Shown: in pieces, positions 6,248 through 13,673 of the stretch
Position numbering within the stretch: the stretch's first letter is position 1
Layout of the letters: each line of letters begins with the position of its first letter
From: JBBDIK01 sp964640385
GTDB lineage: Bacteria > Actinomycetota > UBA4738 > JBBDHU01
Assembly (NCBI GenBank): GCA_964640385.1
Contig: CAZXFL010000033.1
Span: 1 to 13,758, forward strand
DNA length: 13,758 nucleotides
Direction: 5' to 3'
Position numbers and translations under genes: made by a program
Notes under the pieces: generated by a model
Told to the model about the DNA's origin: nothing
The model's input: the letters and a program-made list of their open reading frames with translations, nothing else
The model's database searches: none

Positions 6248-6261
6248 CGAACATATGTTTG
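6248..6261. promoter_or_regulatory. LexA (SOS) box C, at the lexA promoter
   Basis: CGAAC-ATAT-GTTTG has one mismatch to the palindromic consensus and is flanked by T and A, as in the extended site. It overlaps the first bases of the proposed lexA -35, which supports lexA autoregulation. Confidence 0.88.
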
Positions 6262-6287
6262 ATTTCAGCGCCCGCGTCCACTAGCGT
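6259..6287 (+). promoter_or_regulatory. Promoter of lexA (TTGATT-N17-TAGCGT)
   Basis: TTGATT (6259-6264) and TAGCGT (6282-6287) are 17 bases apart; the -10 is identical to that proposed for nrdR. The predicted start near 6294 is at the edge of the ribosome site AAGGAGG (6294-6300), so the leader would be only about 14 bases. Confidence 0.6.
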
Positions 6288-6307
6288 GCCTGGAAGGAGG
6301 ATCTGAC

Positions 6308-6919
6308 ATGGAAGACCTGACCAGCAGGCAGCGCAGGATCATCGACTACATCCGGGAAACCGTTCGGGAGCGGGGATACCCTCCCACGGTCCGCGAGATC
6401 GGGGACGCCGTGGGTCTCACGTCATCCTCGAGCGTTCACAGCCAACTCGAAAACCTCGAGCGCAAGGGACTCATCACCCGCGACCCGACGAAACCACGCG
6501 CGGTGACCCTAGCCGAGTCCCTGCCCGCACCCGGATCCGTGACCGTGCCGTTGATCGGCCGGGTGGCCGCCGGGGCCCCGGTGCTGGCGACGGAGTCCAT
6601 CGAGGACTACCTCGCGGTGCCGGAGGGTTACGCCGACGGTTCCGAAGTGTTCGCCCTGCGGGTCGCCGGCGACTCGATGATCGGCGCCGGCATCTTCGAC
6701 GGCGACATCGTCATCGTCCGTCGCCAGGACGACGCGGCCGACGGGGATGTCGTCGTGGCGCTGATGCCCGGGCCTGCTGAGGACGAGGCCACGGTCAAGC
6801 GACTCCGGCGACGGGACGGCCGCGTGCTCCTCGTTCCTGAGAATCCGGCCATGGAACCGTTCGAGATGGCCGAGGGCCGGATCGCCGGTAAGGTCACCGC
6901 CGTCTTGCGCAAGCTCTAG
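6308..6919 (+). CDS. lexA: SOS response repressor LexA
   Basis: Represses DNA-damage genes and cleaves itself when RecA filaments form. The 203-residue protein has an N-terminal winged helix (1-65; PPTVREIGDAVGL and SSVHSQLENLERKG are family signatures), a linker, and an S24 peptidase domain. The scissile bond is Ala88-Gly89 in RVAAGAP. The catalytic pair is Ser123 (GDSMIGAGI) and Lys164 (ATVKRL). The start is firm: AGGAGG lies seven bases before the ATG. A LexA box overlaps its promoter. The stop codon shares CTAG with the stop of the converging hflX gene, leaving no room for a separate terminator. Confidence 0.98.
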   Translation: MEDLTSRQRRIIDYIRETVRERGYPPTVREIGDAVGLTSSSSVHSQLENLERKGLITRDPTKPRAVTLAESLPAPGSVTVPLIGRVAAGAPVLATESIEDYLAVPEGYADGSEVFALRVAGDSMIGAGIFDGDIVIVRRQDDAADGDVVVALMPGPAEDEATVKRLRRRDGRVLLVPENPAMEPFEMAEGRIAGKVTAVLRKL

Positions 6920-8235
6920 TCGGTCACCTCCGGCACCGCCAGGAAATCCCGCACCGCGTTGAACTCTCGCTCCCCCACCCTGGCATGCACCCGCGTGCCA
7001 TCCGCCTCGTGCTCGATCTTCAATACGTCCGCGTTCCGATGCAGGAGCGCCACCAGCTCTTCGCGGTCGTAGGGGATCAGCAGGTTCACCTCGATGGGGA
7101 ACGCCGGCAGGTCGCGCTCGATGGCGGCCATCGCCTCGTCGAGCCCCTCCCCGGTCCGGGCGGAGACGATCACGGCCTCCGGGAAGCGGCGGCCCAGCCC
7201 CTCGCGCCGGCTCGCATCGATCAGGTCCGCCTTGTTGAGGGCTAGCACCTCCGGGATCGCGCCGGCACCGATATCACCCAGGACCTCTCGCACGGCAGCG
7301 ATCTGTTCCTGGACGGCCTCGTTCGACGCGTCGGCGACGTGCAGCACGAGCGACGCGAGCGTCACCTCTTCCAACGTCGACCGGAACGCCTCCACCAGAT
7401 CGTGCGGCAGTTTCCCGACGAACCCCACGGTGTCGGAGAGCGTGGCCGCGCGCCCACCCGGGAACGAGATGCGTCGCGTCGTGGGGTCCAGCGTGACGAA
7501 GAGCTGGTTCGCGACCAGGACCCCGGCGTCGGTGAGCGCGTTCATGAGGCTGGACTTCCCGGAGTTCGTGTACCCCGCGATCGCCACCTGGGGAACCCCC
7601 GACCGTTCGCGCGAGGCGCGCTTCACGTGACGGGTGCGAGCCATGTCGTCGATCTCGCGCCGGAGCTTGGTGATGCGGCGGCGGATATGCTGGCGGTCGG
7701 TCTCGAGCTTGGTCTCGCCGGGGCCGCGCGTGCCGATACCAGCGCCCAAGCGAGACATAGCCTCTCCCCAGCCTCGCAGCCGCGGCATCAGGTAGTTCAG
7801 TTGCGCCAGTTCGACCTGCGTCTTGCCTTCGCGGGACGTGGCGTGGAGCGCGAAGATGTCCAGGATCAATGCCGTCCGGTCGATGACCTTGCATCCGAGC
7901 CGCTCCTCGAGGTTACGGAGCTGGCCGGGGGTGAGTTCCGAGTCGAAGATGACGGCATCGGCCCCGTTCCGGTGCACGGTGTCGTGGATCTCGCGGACCT
8001 TGCCCTTCCCGATGTAGGTCACCGGGTCGGGTGCATCGCGGGACTGCACGACGCGAGCCACGGGCTCGGCCCCGGCCGTGTCGGACAGCGCCGCGAGTTC
8101 GTCCAGATCCCCTTCGGTGATCGCGGGGCCGGCACCCACCAGGACCGCCTTCTCGGTGACGGCGGGACGCCAGGTCGCGGAAAGCGGTGACTCCTGCTGG
8201 GACGAGCGATGTTCCCCGCGCCGGCGTTCGGGCAT
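6916..8235 (-). CDS. hflX: Ribosome-associated GTPase HflX
   Basis: Family members bind the 50S subunit and split stalled or hibernating ribosomes, using GTP. The 439-residue protein has the HflX N-terminal domain (FDSELTPGQLRNLEE at 97-111; IDRTALILDIFALHATSREGK spanning 118-138), a basic helical linker (about 180-212) and a G domain: GYTNSGKSS (221-229, G1), DTVGFVG (268-274, G3), NKAD (334-337, G4) and SARTGEG (358-364, G5). A C-terminal domain follows from about 378. The frame is open far upstream (to 8886), but that part overlaps the aminotransferase gene; ATG at 8235 overlaps its TGA by one base, a coupled start that gives the usual length. In Mycobacterium hflX also follows miaA-dapF. 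Confidence 0.96.
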   Translation of the reverse strand: MPERRRGEHRSSQQESPLSATWRPAVTEKAVLVGAGPAITEGDLDELAALSDTAGAEPVARVVQSRDAPDPVTYIGKGKVREIHDTVHRNGADAVIFDSELTPGQLRNLEERLGCKVIDRTALILDIFALHATSREGKTQVELAQLNYLMPRLRGWGEAMSRLGAGIGTRGPGETKLETDRQHIRRRITKLRREIDDMARTRHVKRASRERSGVPQVAIAGYTNSGKSSLMNALTDAGVLVANQLFVTLDPTTRRISFPGGRAATLSDTVGFVGKLPHDLVEAFRSTLEEVTLASLVLHVADASNEAVQEQIAAVREVLGDIGAGAIPEVLALNKADLIDASRREGLGRRFPEAVIVSARTGEGLDEAMAAIERDLPAFPIEVNLLIPYDREELVALLHRNADVLKIEHEADGTRVHARVGEREFNAVRDFLAVPEVTD

Positions 8236-9386
8236 CAGGCGAGTGCCTTCGTCAGGCGCTCCATCGCCTCCTCGAGCCGGTCGTCCGGGACCGTCAGCGA
8301 GAACCGCACGTAGCCCTCGCCGTTCGCGCCGTAGCCGGTGCCCGGGGCCACGAAGAGACCGTGCTCGAGCAACAGATCGGCGAAGTCCCCGGAGCTCTGC
8401 CCGTCCGGGGTCGGCGCCCACACGTAGATCGCCCCGAGTGGCGGCTTCAACGACCATCCGAGGGAGTTCAGCGTTCCCACGACCAGGTCCCGCCGGCGCC
8501 GGTAGGTCGCGCGCAGTTCGTCGAGGTGCTCCTGGGGCCCTTCGAGCGCCGCGACCCCCGCGTACTGGATCGCGTTGAACTGGCCCGAGTCCAGGTTCGT
8601 CTTGATGATCGACAGTCCGCGGATGGCCTCCTCGCTGCCAACCGCCCACCCGATGCGCCAGCCGGTCATGTTGTAGAACTTCGAGAGCGAACCGAACTCG
8701 ACGGCGACGTCCTTCGCGCCCGGGACCTGCAGTACGGACGGCGCGACGTAGCCGTCGTAGGTGATCTCGGAGTAGGCCGCGTCGTGGGCGAGCAGCAGGT
8801 CGTGCGCACGAGCGAAGGCGACTGCCTCCTCGAACGTCTCCAGACCGGCGACCGCAGCCGTCGGGTTCGTCGGGAAGTTCAGCCACATCATGCGCGTCCG
8901 GTCGGTGACCAGGGATGGGTCAAGCTCCGGCAGGAACCCCTTCTCCGCCGGCATCGGCAGCGAGACCGGCGTGCCTCCGGCCAAGATCGTGCTGACCCCG
9001 TAGACCGGGTAGCCCGGGTCGGGAACCAGCGCCTCGTCACCGGGATCGATGAACGCGAACGAGATGTGTCCGATGCCCTCCTTCGAACCGATCAGGGTCA
9101 TGACCTCGGTGTCCGGGTCCAGCTCGACGCCGAAGCGGCGCCCGTACCAGTCCGCCACGGCACGGCGGAACTCCTTGGCACCGAAATAGGACGGGTACTG
9201 GTGCGTGGACGGGTCCAGGGCGGCCTCGCGGAGCGCCTCCACGATGTGCGGCGGGGTGGGCAGGTCCGGATCTCCGACGCCGAGCGAGATGACATCCACG
9301 CCCTGCGCCCGCTTCGCTTCGAGCTTCTCATCCAGCTCCGCGAACAGGTACGGAGGGACGTTCTTGATCCGATCCGCGTGCTTCAC
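8235..9386 (-). CDS. dapL: Class I/II PLP aminotransferase, probable LL-diaminopimelate aminotransferase
   Basis: Fold-type I aminotransferase of 383 residues. The PLP lysine is Lys236 in SLSKFYNMTGWRIGWAVG; other cofactor residues are Asn174 (FPTNPTAAV), Asp202 and Tyr205 (AHDAAYSE) and Arg244. The N-terminus (PPYLFAELDEK...VISLGVGDPDLPTPPHI) resembles bacterial DapL proteins, which turn tetrahydrodipicolinate and glutamate directly into LL-diaminopimelate. The upstream dapF, which uses exactly that product, strengthens the call. Alternatives are a succinyl-DAP aminotransferase (DapC) or a general aspartate-family enzyme; sequence alone cannot separate them fully. The start codon is GTG, with AAGGAG seven bases upstream, 13 bases after the dapF stop. 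It overlaps hflX by one base. Confidence 0.8.
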   Translation of the reverse strand: MKHADRIKNVPPYLFAELDEKLEAKRAQGVDVISLGVGDPDLPTPPHIVEALREAALDPSTHQYPSYFGAKEFRRAVADWYGRRFGVELDPDTEVMTLIGSKEGIGHISFAFIDPGDEALVPDPGYPVYGVSTILAGGTPVSLPMPAEKGFLPELDPSLVTDRTRMMWLNFPTNPTAAVAGLETFEEAVAFARAHDLLLAHDAAYSEITYDGYVAPSVLQVPGAKDVAVEFGSLSKFYNMTGWRIGWAVGSEEAIRGLSIIKTNLDSGQFNAIQYAGVAALEGPQEHLDELRATYRRRRDLVVGTLNSLGWSLKPPLGAIYVWAPTPDGQSSGDFADLLLEHGLFVAPGTGYGANGEGYVRFSLTVPDDRLEEAMERLTKALA

Positions 9387-9399
9387 TCGGCGCTCCTTG

Positions 9400-10251
9400 T
9401 CAGTCGATGGTCAGGGCCCCGTCGAACACCATGACGGCCGGGCCGGTCAGCGTGACGTTGCCCTCCTCGCGGCGCTCCACGACCAGGTCGCCGCCAGGGA
9501 AGCGAACGGTCGCCTTCGCCGGTGCAAGCCCCGCTTCGTTCGCCGCGACCAGCACCGCACACGCCCCGGTGCCGCAGGCCATCGTTTCGCCTGATCCTCG
9601 CTCCCAGACCCGCGTGTTCAGAACGCCGTCCGAACCCGGGACGACGAACTCCACGTTGGTCTTCTCGGGGAACAGATCATCGTGCTCCAGCGCGGGGCCG
9701 ATGCGGGCCACGTCGACGTCTGCGGGGTCGCCGTCGATGAACAGGACCAGATGCGGGTTCCCCATCGACACGGCCGAGCCCTTGAAGGTCCGGCCGCCGG
9801 CTTCGACCGGTTCCATCTGGAAGGTCTCCCAGGCCGGCCCGCGCATCGGGATGTCGGCCCGCGTCAGCTTCGGCGGGCCCATGTCCACCGTGGCCTCGGC
9901 GACGCGCCCATCCCGAACGTCCAGCGTCAGATACTTGTAACCCGCGCGCGTGTCGACCGTCAGATCGGTCTTATCGGTCAGCCCGCCGTCGTAGACGAGT
10001 TTGCCGAGACAGCGCACGCCGTTGCCGCACATCTCGGCGGTGGTGCCGTCGGCGTTGTAGTAGTCCATGAAGAAATCGGCATCGCCCTCCCCGCGCAGGA
10101 CGCGGATCAGGCCGTCGCCACCGACCCCGAACCGCCGGTGGCAGATCGCGGCGATGACCTCCGGCGACAGCTCCAGCTCACCCGCCAGGTCCTCGACCAT
10201 GACGAAGTCGTTGCCGGTGCCGTGGTACTTCGCGAATCGCAGTTCAGTCAC
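9400..10251 (-). CDS. dapF: Diaminopimelate epimerase
   Basis: Interconverts LL- and meso-diaminopimelate, the precursor of lysine and of the peptidoglycan cross-link. The 283-residue protein shows the two-domain pseudo-symmetric layout, with catalytic Cys75 (NADGTTAEMCGNGVRC) and Cys226 (GSGETMACGTGACA). Other signatures are HGTGNDFV (10-17) and MGNPH (163-167). The start is GTG at 10251 inside the end of miaA (8-base overlap), with a GGAG about 11 bases upstream, so translation is probably coupled. Length and motifs are typical. Confidence 0.97.
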   Translation of the reverse strand: MTELRFAKYHGTGNDFVMVEDLAGELELSPEVIAAICHRRFGVGGDGLIRVLRGEGDADFFMDYYNADGTTAEMCGNGVRCLGKLVYDGGLTDKTDLTVDTRAGYKYLTLDVRDGRVAEATVDMGPPKLTRADIPMRGPAWETFQMEPVEAGGRTFKGSAVSMGNPHLVLFIDGDPADVDVARIGPALEHDDLFPEKTNVEFVVPGSDGVLNTRVWERGSGETMACGTGACAVLVAANEAGLAPAKATVRFPGGDLVVERREEGNVTLTGPAVMVFDGALTID

Positions 10252-11176
10252 TCAGGTACTCCATGAGCTCGTCCGAGATGGCGGCCGCGCCGTCCGGGGC
10301 GGGGAACCAGCGGATCCGAGGATCGCGCCGGAACCAGGCCATCTGCCGCCGCGCCAGCGCCTTGGTCCGTTTCACCGTCGCGGCGACCGCCTCATCCAGG
10401 GACAACTTCCCTTCCAGGTGCCGCGCCATCTCAGCGTACCCGATGGCCTGCGTGGCGGTGAGCCAGACGCCGAACCCGTCCGCGACCAGGTCCCGGACCT
10501 CGTCCAGGAAGTCGTGCGCCTCGACCATCGTGCGCACCCGAGCCTCGATCCGGTCCGCCAGCACCTCGCGTGGGACCTCGATCCCGGCGGCCCGGACGCG
10601 TTCCGGGGGGTAGTCGTCCCAGGCGATCGCGTAGTCAGAGAACGGCCGGCCGGTGATCGCCGCCACTTCCAGCGCCCGCACCGTCCGCCGGGCGTTGTCC
10701 GGTTCGATCTTGCCGGCCGCGACGGGGTCCAGCTGGGCGAGCCGTTCGTAGAGACGTCTCGTGCCGCCAGCGACCGCCTCGGTCTCCAGGTCCCGACGCG
10801 TAGCCGGATCGGTCCCCGGGAAGTCCAGCTGGTCGACGACGGCCCGCACGTAGAGCCCGGACCCCCCGACGAGGAGCGGCCGCAGCCCCCGGGCCCGGAT
10901 GAAATCGATCTCCCCGAGCGCGAGGGTCTGGAACTGCGCCACCGAGAACGGCACGGACGGATCGGCGACGTCGATCAGGTGATGTGCAACCTGCGCTCGC
11001 TCGGACGGCGTGGGCTTGGCCGTACCGACGTCCATCCCCCGGTAGACCAGCATCGAGTCGGCGGACACGATCTCGCAGCCGAGACGCTGCGCGATCTGCA
11101 GGGCGGCTTCGGTCTTGCCGGAAGCCGTCGGGCCGACCACGGCGAGCAGCGGCTCCGGCTGCCCCTCTTCGGTCAT
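10244..11176 (-). CDS. miaA: tRNA dimethylallyltransferase
   Basis: Transfers a dimethylallyl group to N6 of A37 in tRNAs that read codons starting with U, making i6A. The 310-residue protein has the P-loop GPTASGKT (15-22), the signature SADSMLVYRGMDVGTAKPT (38-56) with the catalytic Asp40, and HHLIDV (65-70). The later GGSGLYVRA and the Arg-rich KALARRQMAWFRRD are also typical. The start ATG overlaps the miaB stop by four bases (ATGA). MiaB acts on the i6A that MiaA makes, so the two steps are encoded together. Confidence 0.97.
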   Translation of the reverse strand: MTEEGQPEPLLAVVGPTASGKTEAALQIAQRLGCEIVSADSMLVYRGMDVGTAKPTPSERAQVAHHLIDVADPSVPFSVAQFQTLALGEIDFIRARGLRPLLVGGSGLYVRAVVDQLDFPGTDPATRRDLETEAVAGGTRRLYERLAQLDPVAAGKIEPDNARRTVRALEVAAITGRPFSDYAIAWDDYPPERVRAAGIEVPREVLADRIEARVRTMVEAHDFLDEVRDLVADGFGVWLTATQAIGYAEMARHLEGKLSLDEAVAATVKRTKALARRQMAWFRRDPRIRWFPAPDGAAAISDELMEYLSD

Positions 11177-12525
11177 ACCGCGGCGACGGGCTCCCTGACC
11201 GGCTCCCTGACCGGCTCGCCCTCCAGGTGATGTGCGTGGGCGGCTCGGACTTCGACCCCCAGGAACGTCCCGGGTACCGCATCGCCTGCGAAGTGCACCA
11301 GCTTGTTGGTGCGGGTCCGGCCTTGGATCTTCGAGCCCTTCCGTCCGGCACCTTCCACGAGGACCTCGAGCCGCTGTCCGACCAACGCCTCGTTGCTCGC
11401 AGTGGAGAATCGTTCCTGCAGCGCCACCAGCCGGTCGAACCGCTCCTGCACGACCTCCTTGGGGATCTGGTCCTGCATGGTTCCGGCCACCGTTCCGGGC
11501 CGCGGTGAGTACTGGAACATGAATGCCGAATCGAACCGGGCGCGCTCGACGACCCGCAGCGTTCCGGCGAAGTCCTCCTCGGTCTCGCCGGGGAACCCGA
11601 CGATGATGTCGGTGCTGACGGCGATGTCCGGGATGGCGTCACGGATGCGATCCAGCCACATCAGGTACCGCTCGGCCCGGTAGGACCGGCGCATGGCTCG
11701 CAGCACCTGATCCGAGCCGGATTGCAGGGGGAAGTGCATGTGCTCGCAGACGGCCGGCGTGTCCGCCATCGCCTCGATCACGTCCGGCGTGAAGTCGTGC
11801 GGATGCGGGCTCGTGAACCGCACGCGCTCGATGCCCTCGACGGCCCCGACCTGCCGGAGCAGGTCGGCGAACAGCGGCCGGCGACTCGAGCCGGGCACCG
11901 TCAGGTCGCGGCCGTAGGTGTTCACGTTCTGCCCGAGGAGCGTCACCTCGAGGACGCCGTCGCGGGCCAGCCCCTGCACCTCCGCGAGGATGTCGCCCAT
12001 CGACCGCGAGAGCTGCGGCCCCCGGACCAGCGGGACGATGCAGAACGTGCAGGCGTTGTCGCAGCCGACGGCGATCGAGACCCATCCGTGGAACGGATCG
12101 CCCCTGCGCGCGGGGAGAGCCGACGGAAAGATCTCCGTCGCCTCCCGCACATCCATCTGCGGGCCGTCCTCTTCGGCGCGACGCATCAGATCGAGGAGCT
12201 CGGGAAGCGCGTGGGTCCCGACAACGACGTCGACCCACGGAGCGCGTTCTTGGATCCGGCCCTGATCCTTCTGCGCGAGGCACCCGGCGACGACGATCCG
12301 CAGACGCGGGTTGGCCTCCTTGAGCGGTTTGAGATGCCCGAGGTTCCCGTACAGGCGGTTGTCGGCGTTCTCGCGGATGGCGCACGTGTTGAACACGACA
12401 ACCTCGGCATCAGAAGCATCGGCGACCGGGGTCATGCCGTCCGCCTCGAGCAGCCCGGCGATGCGCTCGGAGTCGTGCTCGTTCATCTGGCACCCGAAGG
12501 TGCGGATCAGGTACCGGCGTTCCAC
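11173..12525 (-). CDS. miaB: tRNA-2-methylthio-N6-dimethylallyladenosine synthase
   Basis: Radical SAM methylthiotransferase that converts i6A37 to ms2i6A37. The 450-residue protein has an N-terminal cluster domain with Cys12 (TFGCQMNEHDSE), Cys48 (FNTCAIRENA) and Cys82 (VAGCLAQKD), a radical SAM domain with Cys155, Cys159 and Cys162 (GCDNACTFC), and a C-terminal TRAM domain (about 375-440). The frame is open to 12720, but that extension overlaps the divergent hydrolase; GTG at 12525 starts just before the conserved RYLIRTFGCQMN. GGAGGG is 15 bases upstream, rather far, and a TAGACT -10 is seven bases upstream, suggesting a leaderless mRNA. The tail ends in an EPVR repeat encoded by a 12-base tandem duplication. 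Confidence 0.96.
   Translation of the reverse strand: MERRYLIRTFGCQMNEHDSERIAGLLEADGMTPVADASDAEVVVFNTCAIRENADNRLYGNLGHLKPLKEANPRLRIVVAGCLAQKDQGRIQERAPWVDVVVGTHALPELLDLMRRAEEDGPQMDVREATEIFPSALPARRGDPFHGWVSIAVGCDNACTFCIVPLVRGPQLSRSMGDILAEVQGLARDGVLEVTLLGQNVNTYGRDLTVPGSSRRPLFADLLRQVGAVEGIERVRFTSPHPHDFTPDVIEAMADTPAVCEHMHFPLQSGSDQVLRAMRRSYRAERYLMWLDRIRDAIPDIAVSTDIIVGFPGETEEDFAGTLRVVERARFDSAFMFQYSPRPGTVAGTMQDQIPKEVVQERFDRLVALQERFSTASNEALVGQRLEVLVEGAGRKGSKIQGRTRTNKLVHFAGDAVPGTFLGVEVRAAHAHHLEGEPVREPVREPVAAV
11189..11212. repeat. 12-base tandem repeat at the 3' end of miaB
   Basis: GGCTCCCTGACC occurs twice in direct tandem, followed by a partial third copy (GGCTC). It encodes repeated EPVR units in the disordered C-terminal tail of MiaB and keeps the frame. 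It is likely a replication-slippage product. Confidence 0.85.
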
Positions 12526-12612
12526 GCGTTTGAGTCTAGCCCTCCCAGCAAATTCCAGGGGTCGCGCATCCCCATCCACGAGAGCTCTCTCCCGGTCATC
12601 TATCGTGATGGC
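12526..12612. promoter_or_regulatory. Divergent promoter region between miaB and the hydrolase gene
   Basis: This 87-base gap must hold both promoters. On the minus strand TAGACT (12538-12533) is seven bases before the miaB GTG. On the plus strand TATCGT (12601-12606) is six bases before the hydrolase ATG. Neither has a convincing -35. Both spacings predict leaderless or near-leaderless mRNAs. Confidence 0.5.
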
Positions 12613-13401
12613 ATGGACCAGGTAGAAATCGAGGGACTGCGGATCGCCTACGAGAGGGCAGGCCAGGGACCACCTCTGCTCCTTCTCCACGGGTTCGTCG
12701 GAGACAGCCGCGAATGGCATCGCCAGATCGAAGGATTATCCGACCAGTTCACCGTAGTTGCCTGGGACGCACCAGGAAGCGGCCAGTCATCAGACCCGCC
12801 TCCGGCGTTTCGAATGCCTGACTACGCAGACTGCCTCTCCGGATTCGTAGACGCGCTTGATCTGGGACGATCGCACGTGGCAGGATTGTCGTTCGGAGGA
12901 GCTCTCGCCCTTGAATTCTATCTTCGGCACCCCTCCATCCCGATGACCCTGGTGCTCGCCGGCGCGTATGCGGGATGGACCGGGTCCCTCCCCCCCGATG
13001 TTGCCGAAGACCGCCTGCAACTCAGCCTGAAGCTGGCCGAGTTACCGCCAGACGAGTTCGCCGCGAAAGTGATCCCGACGCTTTTCCCCGACACGACTCC
13101 CGCCGATGTGGTTGACGACTTCGCGGCAATCGTGTCCGAGATCCATCCCGCGGGATTCCCGGTGATGGCCCGCTCGCTGGCGGAAGCGGATCTGCGTGGC
13201 GTGCTCAGTCGTATCACTGTGCCCACGCTCCTTCTCTACGGCGAGAAGGATGTGCGTGCGCCGCTGCAAGTTGCGGAAGCCCTCCACGCCTCGATTCCCC
13301 GATCGAAGCTAGTGATCTTGCCGGGCATTGGTCACATGAGCAATTTCGAGGCGGGGGAACCTTTCAACCAGGAGGTCAGGGCATTCCTTAAGTCGACGTG
13401 A
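12613..13401 (+). CDS. Alpha/beta-hydrolase fold protein
   Basis: A 262-residue cytoplasmic alpha/beta hydrolase with an apparently complete catalytic triad: nucleophile Ser93 in GLSFGG, Asp213 in YGEKDVRAP, and His241 in GIGHMSNFEAGEP. The HG motif at 26-27 would help form the oxyanion hole, and WDAPGSGQS (51-59) is the usual strand-4 loop. A cap region lies at about 120-195. Substrate is unknown; esterases, haloperoxidase-like and C-C hydrolases share this pattern. The ATG at 12613 has no Shine-Dalgarno but lies six bases after a TATCGT -10. Codon use is visibly less GC-biased than in the miaB operon. The gene stands alone, divergent from miaB. Confidence 0.88.
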   Translation: MDQVEIEGLRIAYERAGQGPPLLLLHGFVGDSREWHRQIEGLSDQFTVVAWDAPGSGQSSDPPPAFRMPDYADCLSGFVDALDLGRSHVAGLSFGGALALEFYLRHPSIPMTLVLAGAYAGWTGSLPPDVAEDRLQLSLKLAELPPDEFAAKVIPTLFPDTTPADVVDDFAAIVSEIHPAGFPVMARSLAEADLRGVLSRITVPTLLLYGEKDVRAPLQVAEALHASIPRSKLVILPGIGHMSNFEAGEPFNQEVRAFLKST

Positions 13402-13673
13402 GTCTCAAGAGGCGGCGCTAGGAGCAAGGTCAACCAGCCTGTCGGATACAAGTGCTCGATTGCACGCCCGTTCGCAGTTCGAATCCCCGGAAGGGGAATA
13501 TTCCGGAATGCCCCTAGCCATGCGACCTCAAGAGCTGTTTCAGCAGGTCAGCGATGGTTCGAACTTCGACTCGCCAAAGCCAAGCCAAGCCCAAAGCCAG
13601 CAGATTTCAGGGCGTCCCCAAGTTTTCCTCGCACGCCATGGAACTTCTTGCGCGTGCGCGCAGTCGACTAGAC
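13402..13673. other. AT-richer intergenic stretch after the hydrolase gene
   Basis: No gene is supported here. A TTG-initiated frame (13460-13750) has no ribosome site and low-complexity composition. The stretch holds an inverted repeat (13487-13506), the palindrome GTTCGAAC (13557-13564) and a run of imperfect GCCAA/GCCAAA units (13573-13600). No terminator with a T-run was found after the hydrolase. Confidence 0.5.
13487..13506. repeat. Inverted repeat CCGGAA-N8-TTCCGG
   Basis: A perfect 6-bp inverted repeat 85 bases after the hydrolase stop. Its right half is nested in a second palindrome, ATTCCGGAAT (13500-13509). It may form a transcript-end hairpin, but no T-run follows. Function is unknown. 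Confidence 0.4.

Noticed and set aside
8236..8886. Upstream in-frame extension of HflX to 656 residues
   Set aside because: It overlaps the aminotransferase gene in another frame and has the Arg/Gly-rich composition of a shadow frame. HflX family length fits the ATG at 8235.
11722..12612. Long plus-strand open frame leading into the hydrolase
   Set aside because: It is antisense to miaB, whose motifs are unambiguous, and it is Arg/His-rich as shadow frames in GC-rich DNA are. The hydrolase starts at 12613.
13466..13500. tRNA-like T-loop (GTTCGAATCCCC) suggesting a tRNA remnant or phage attachment site
   Set aside because: The bases on the two sides of the loop do not pair as a T-stem, no acceptor or anticodon arm is found, and no integrase is in the window.
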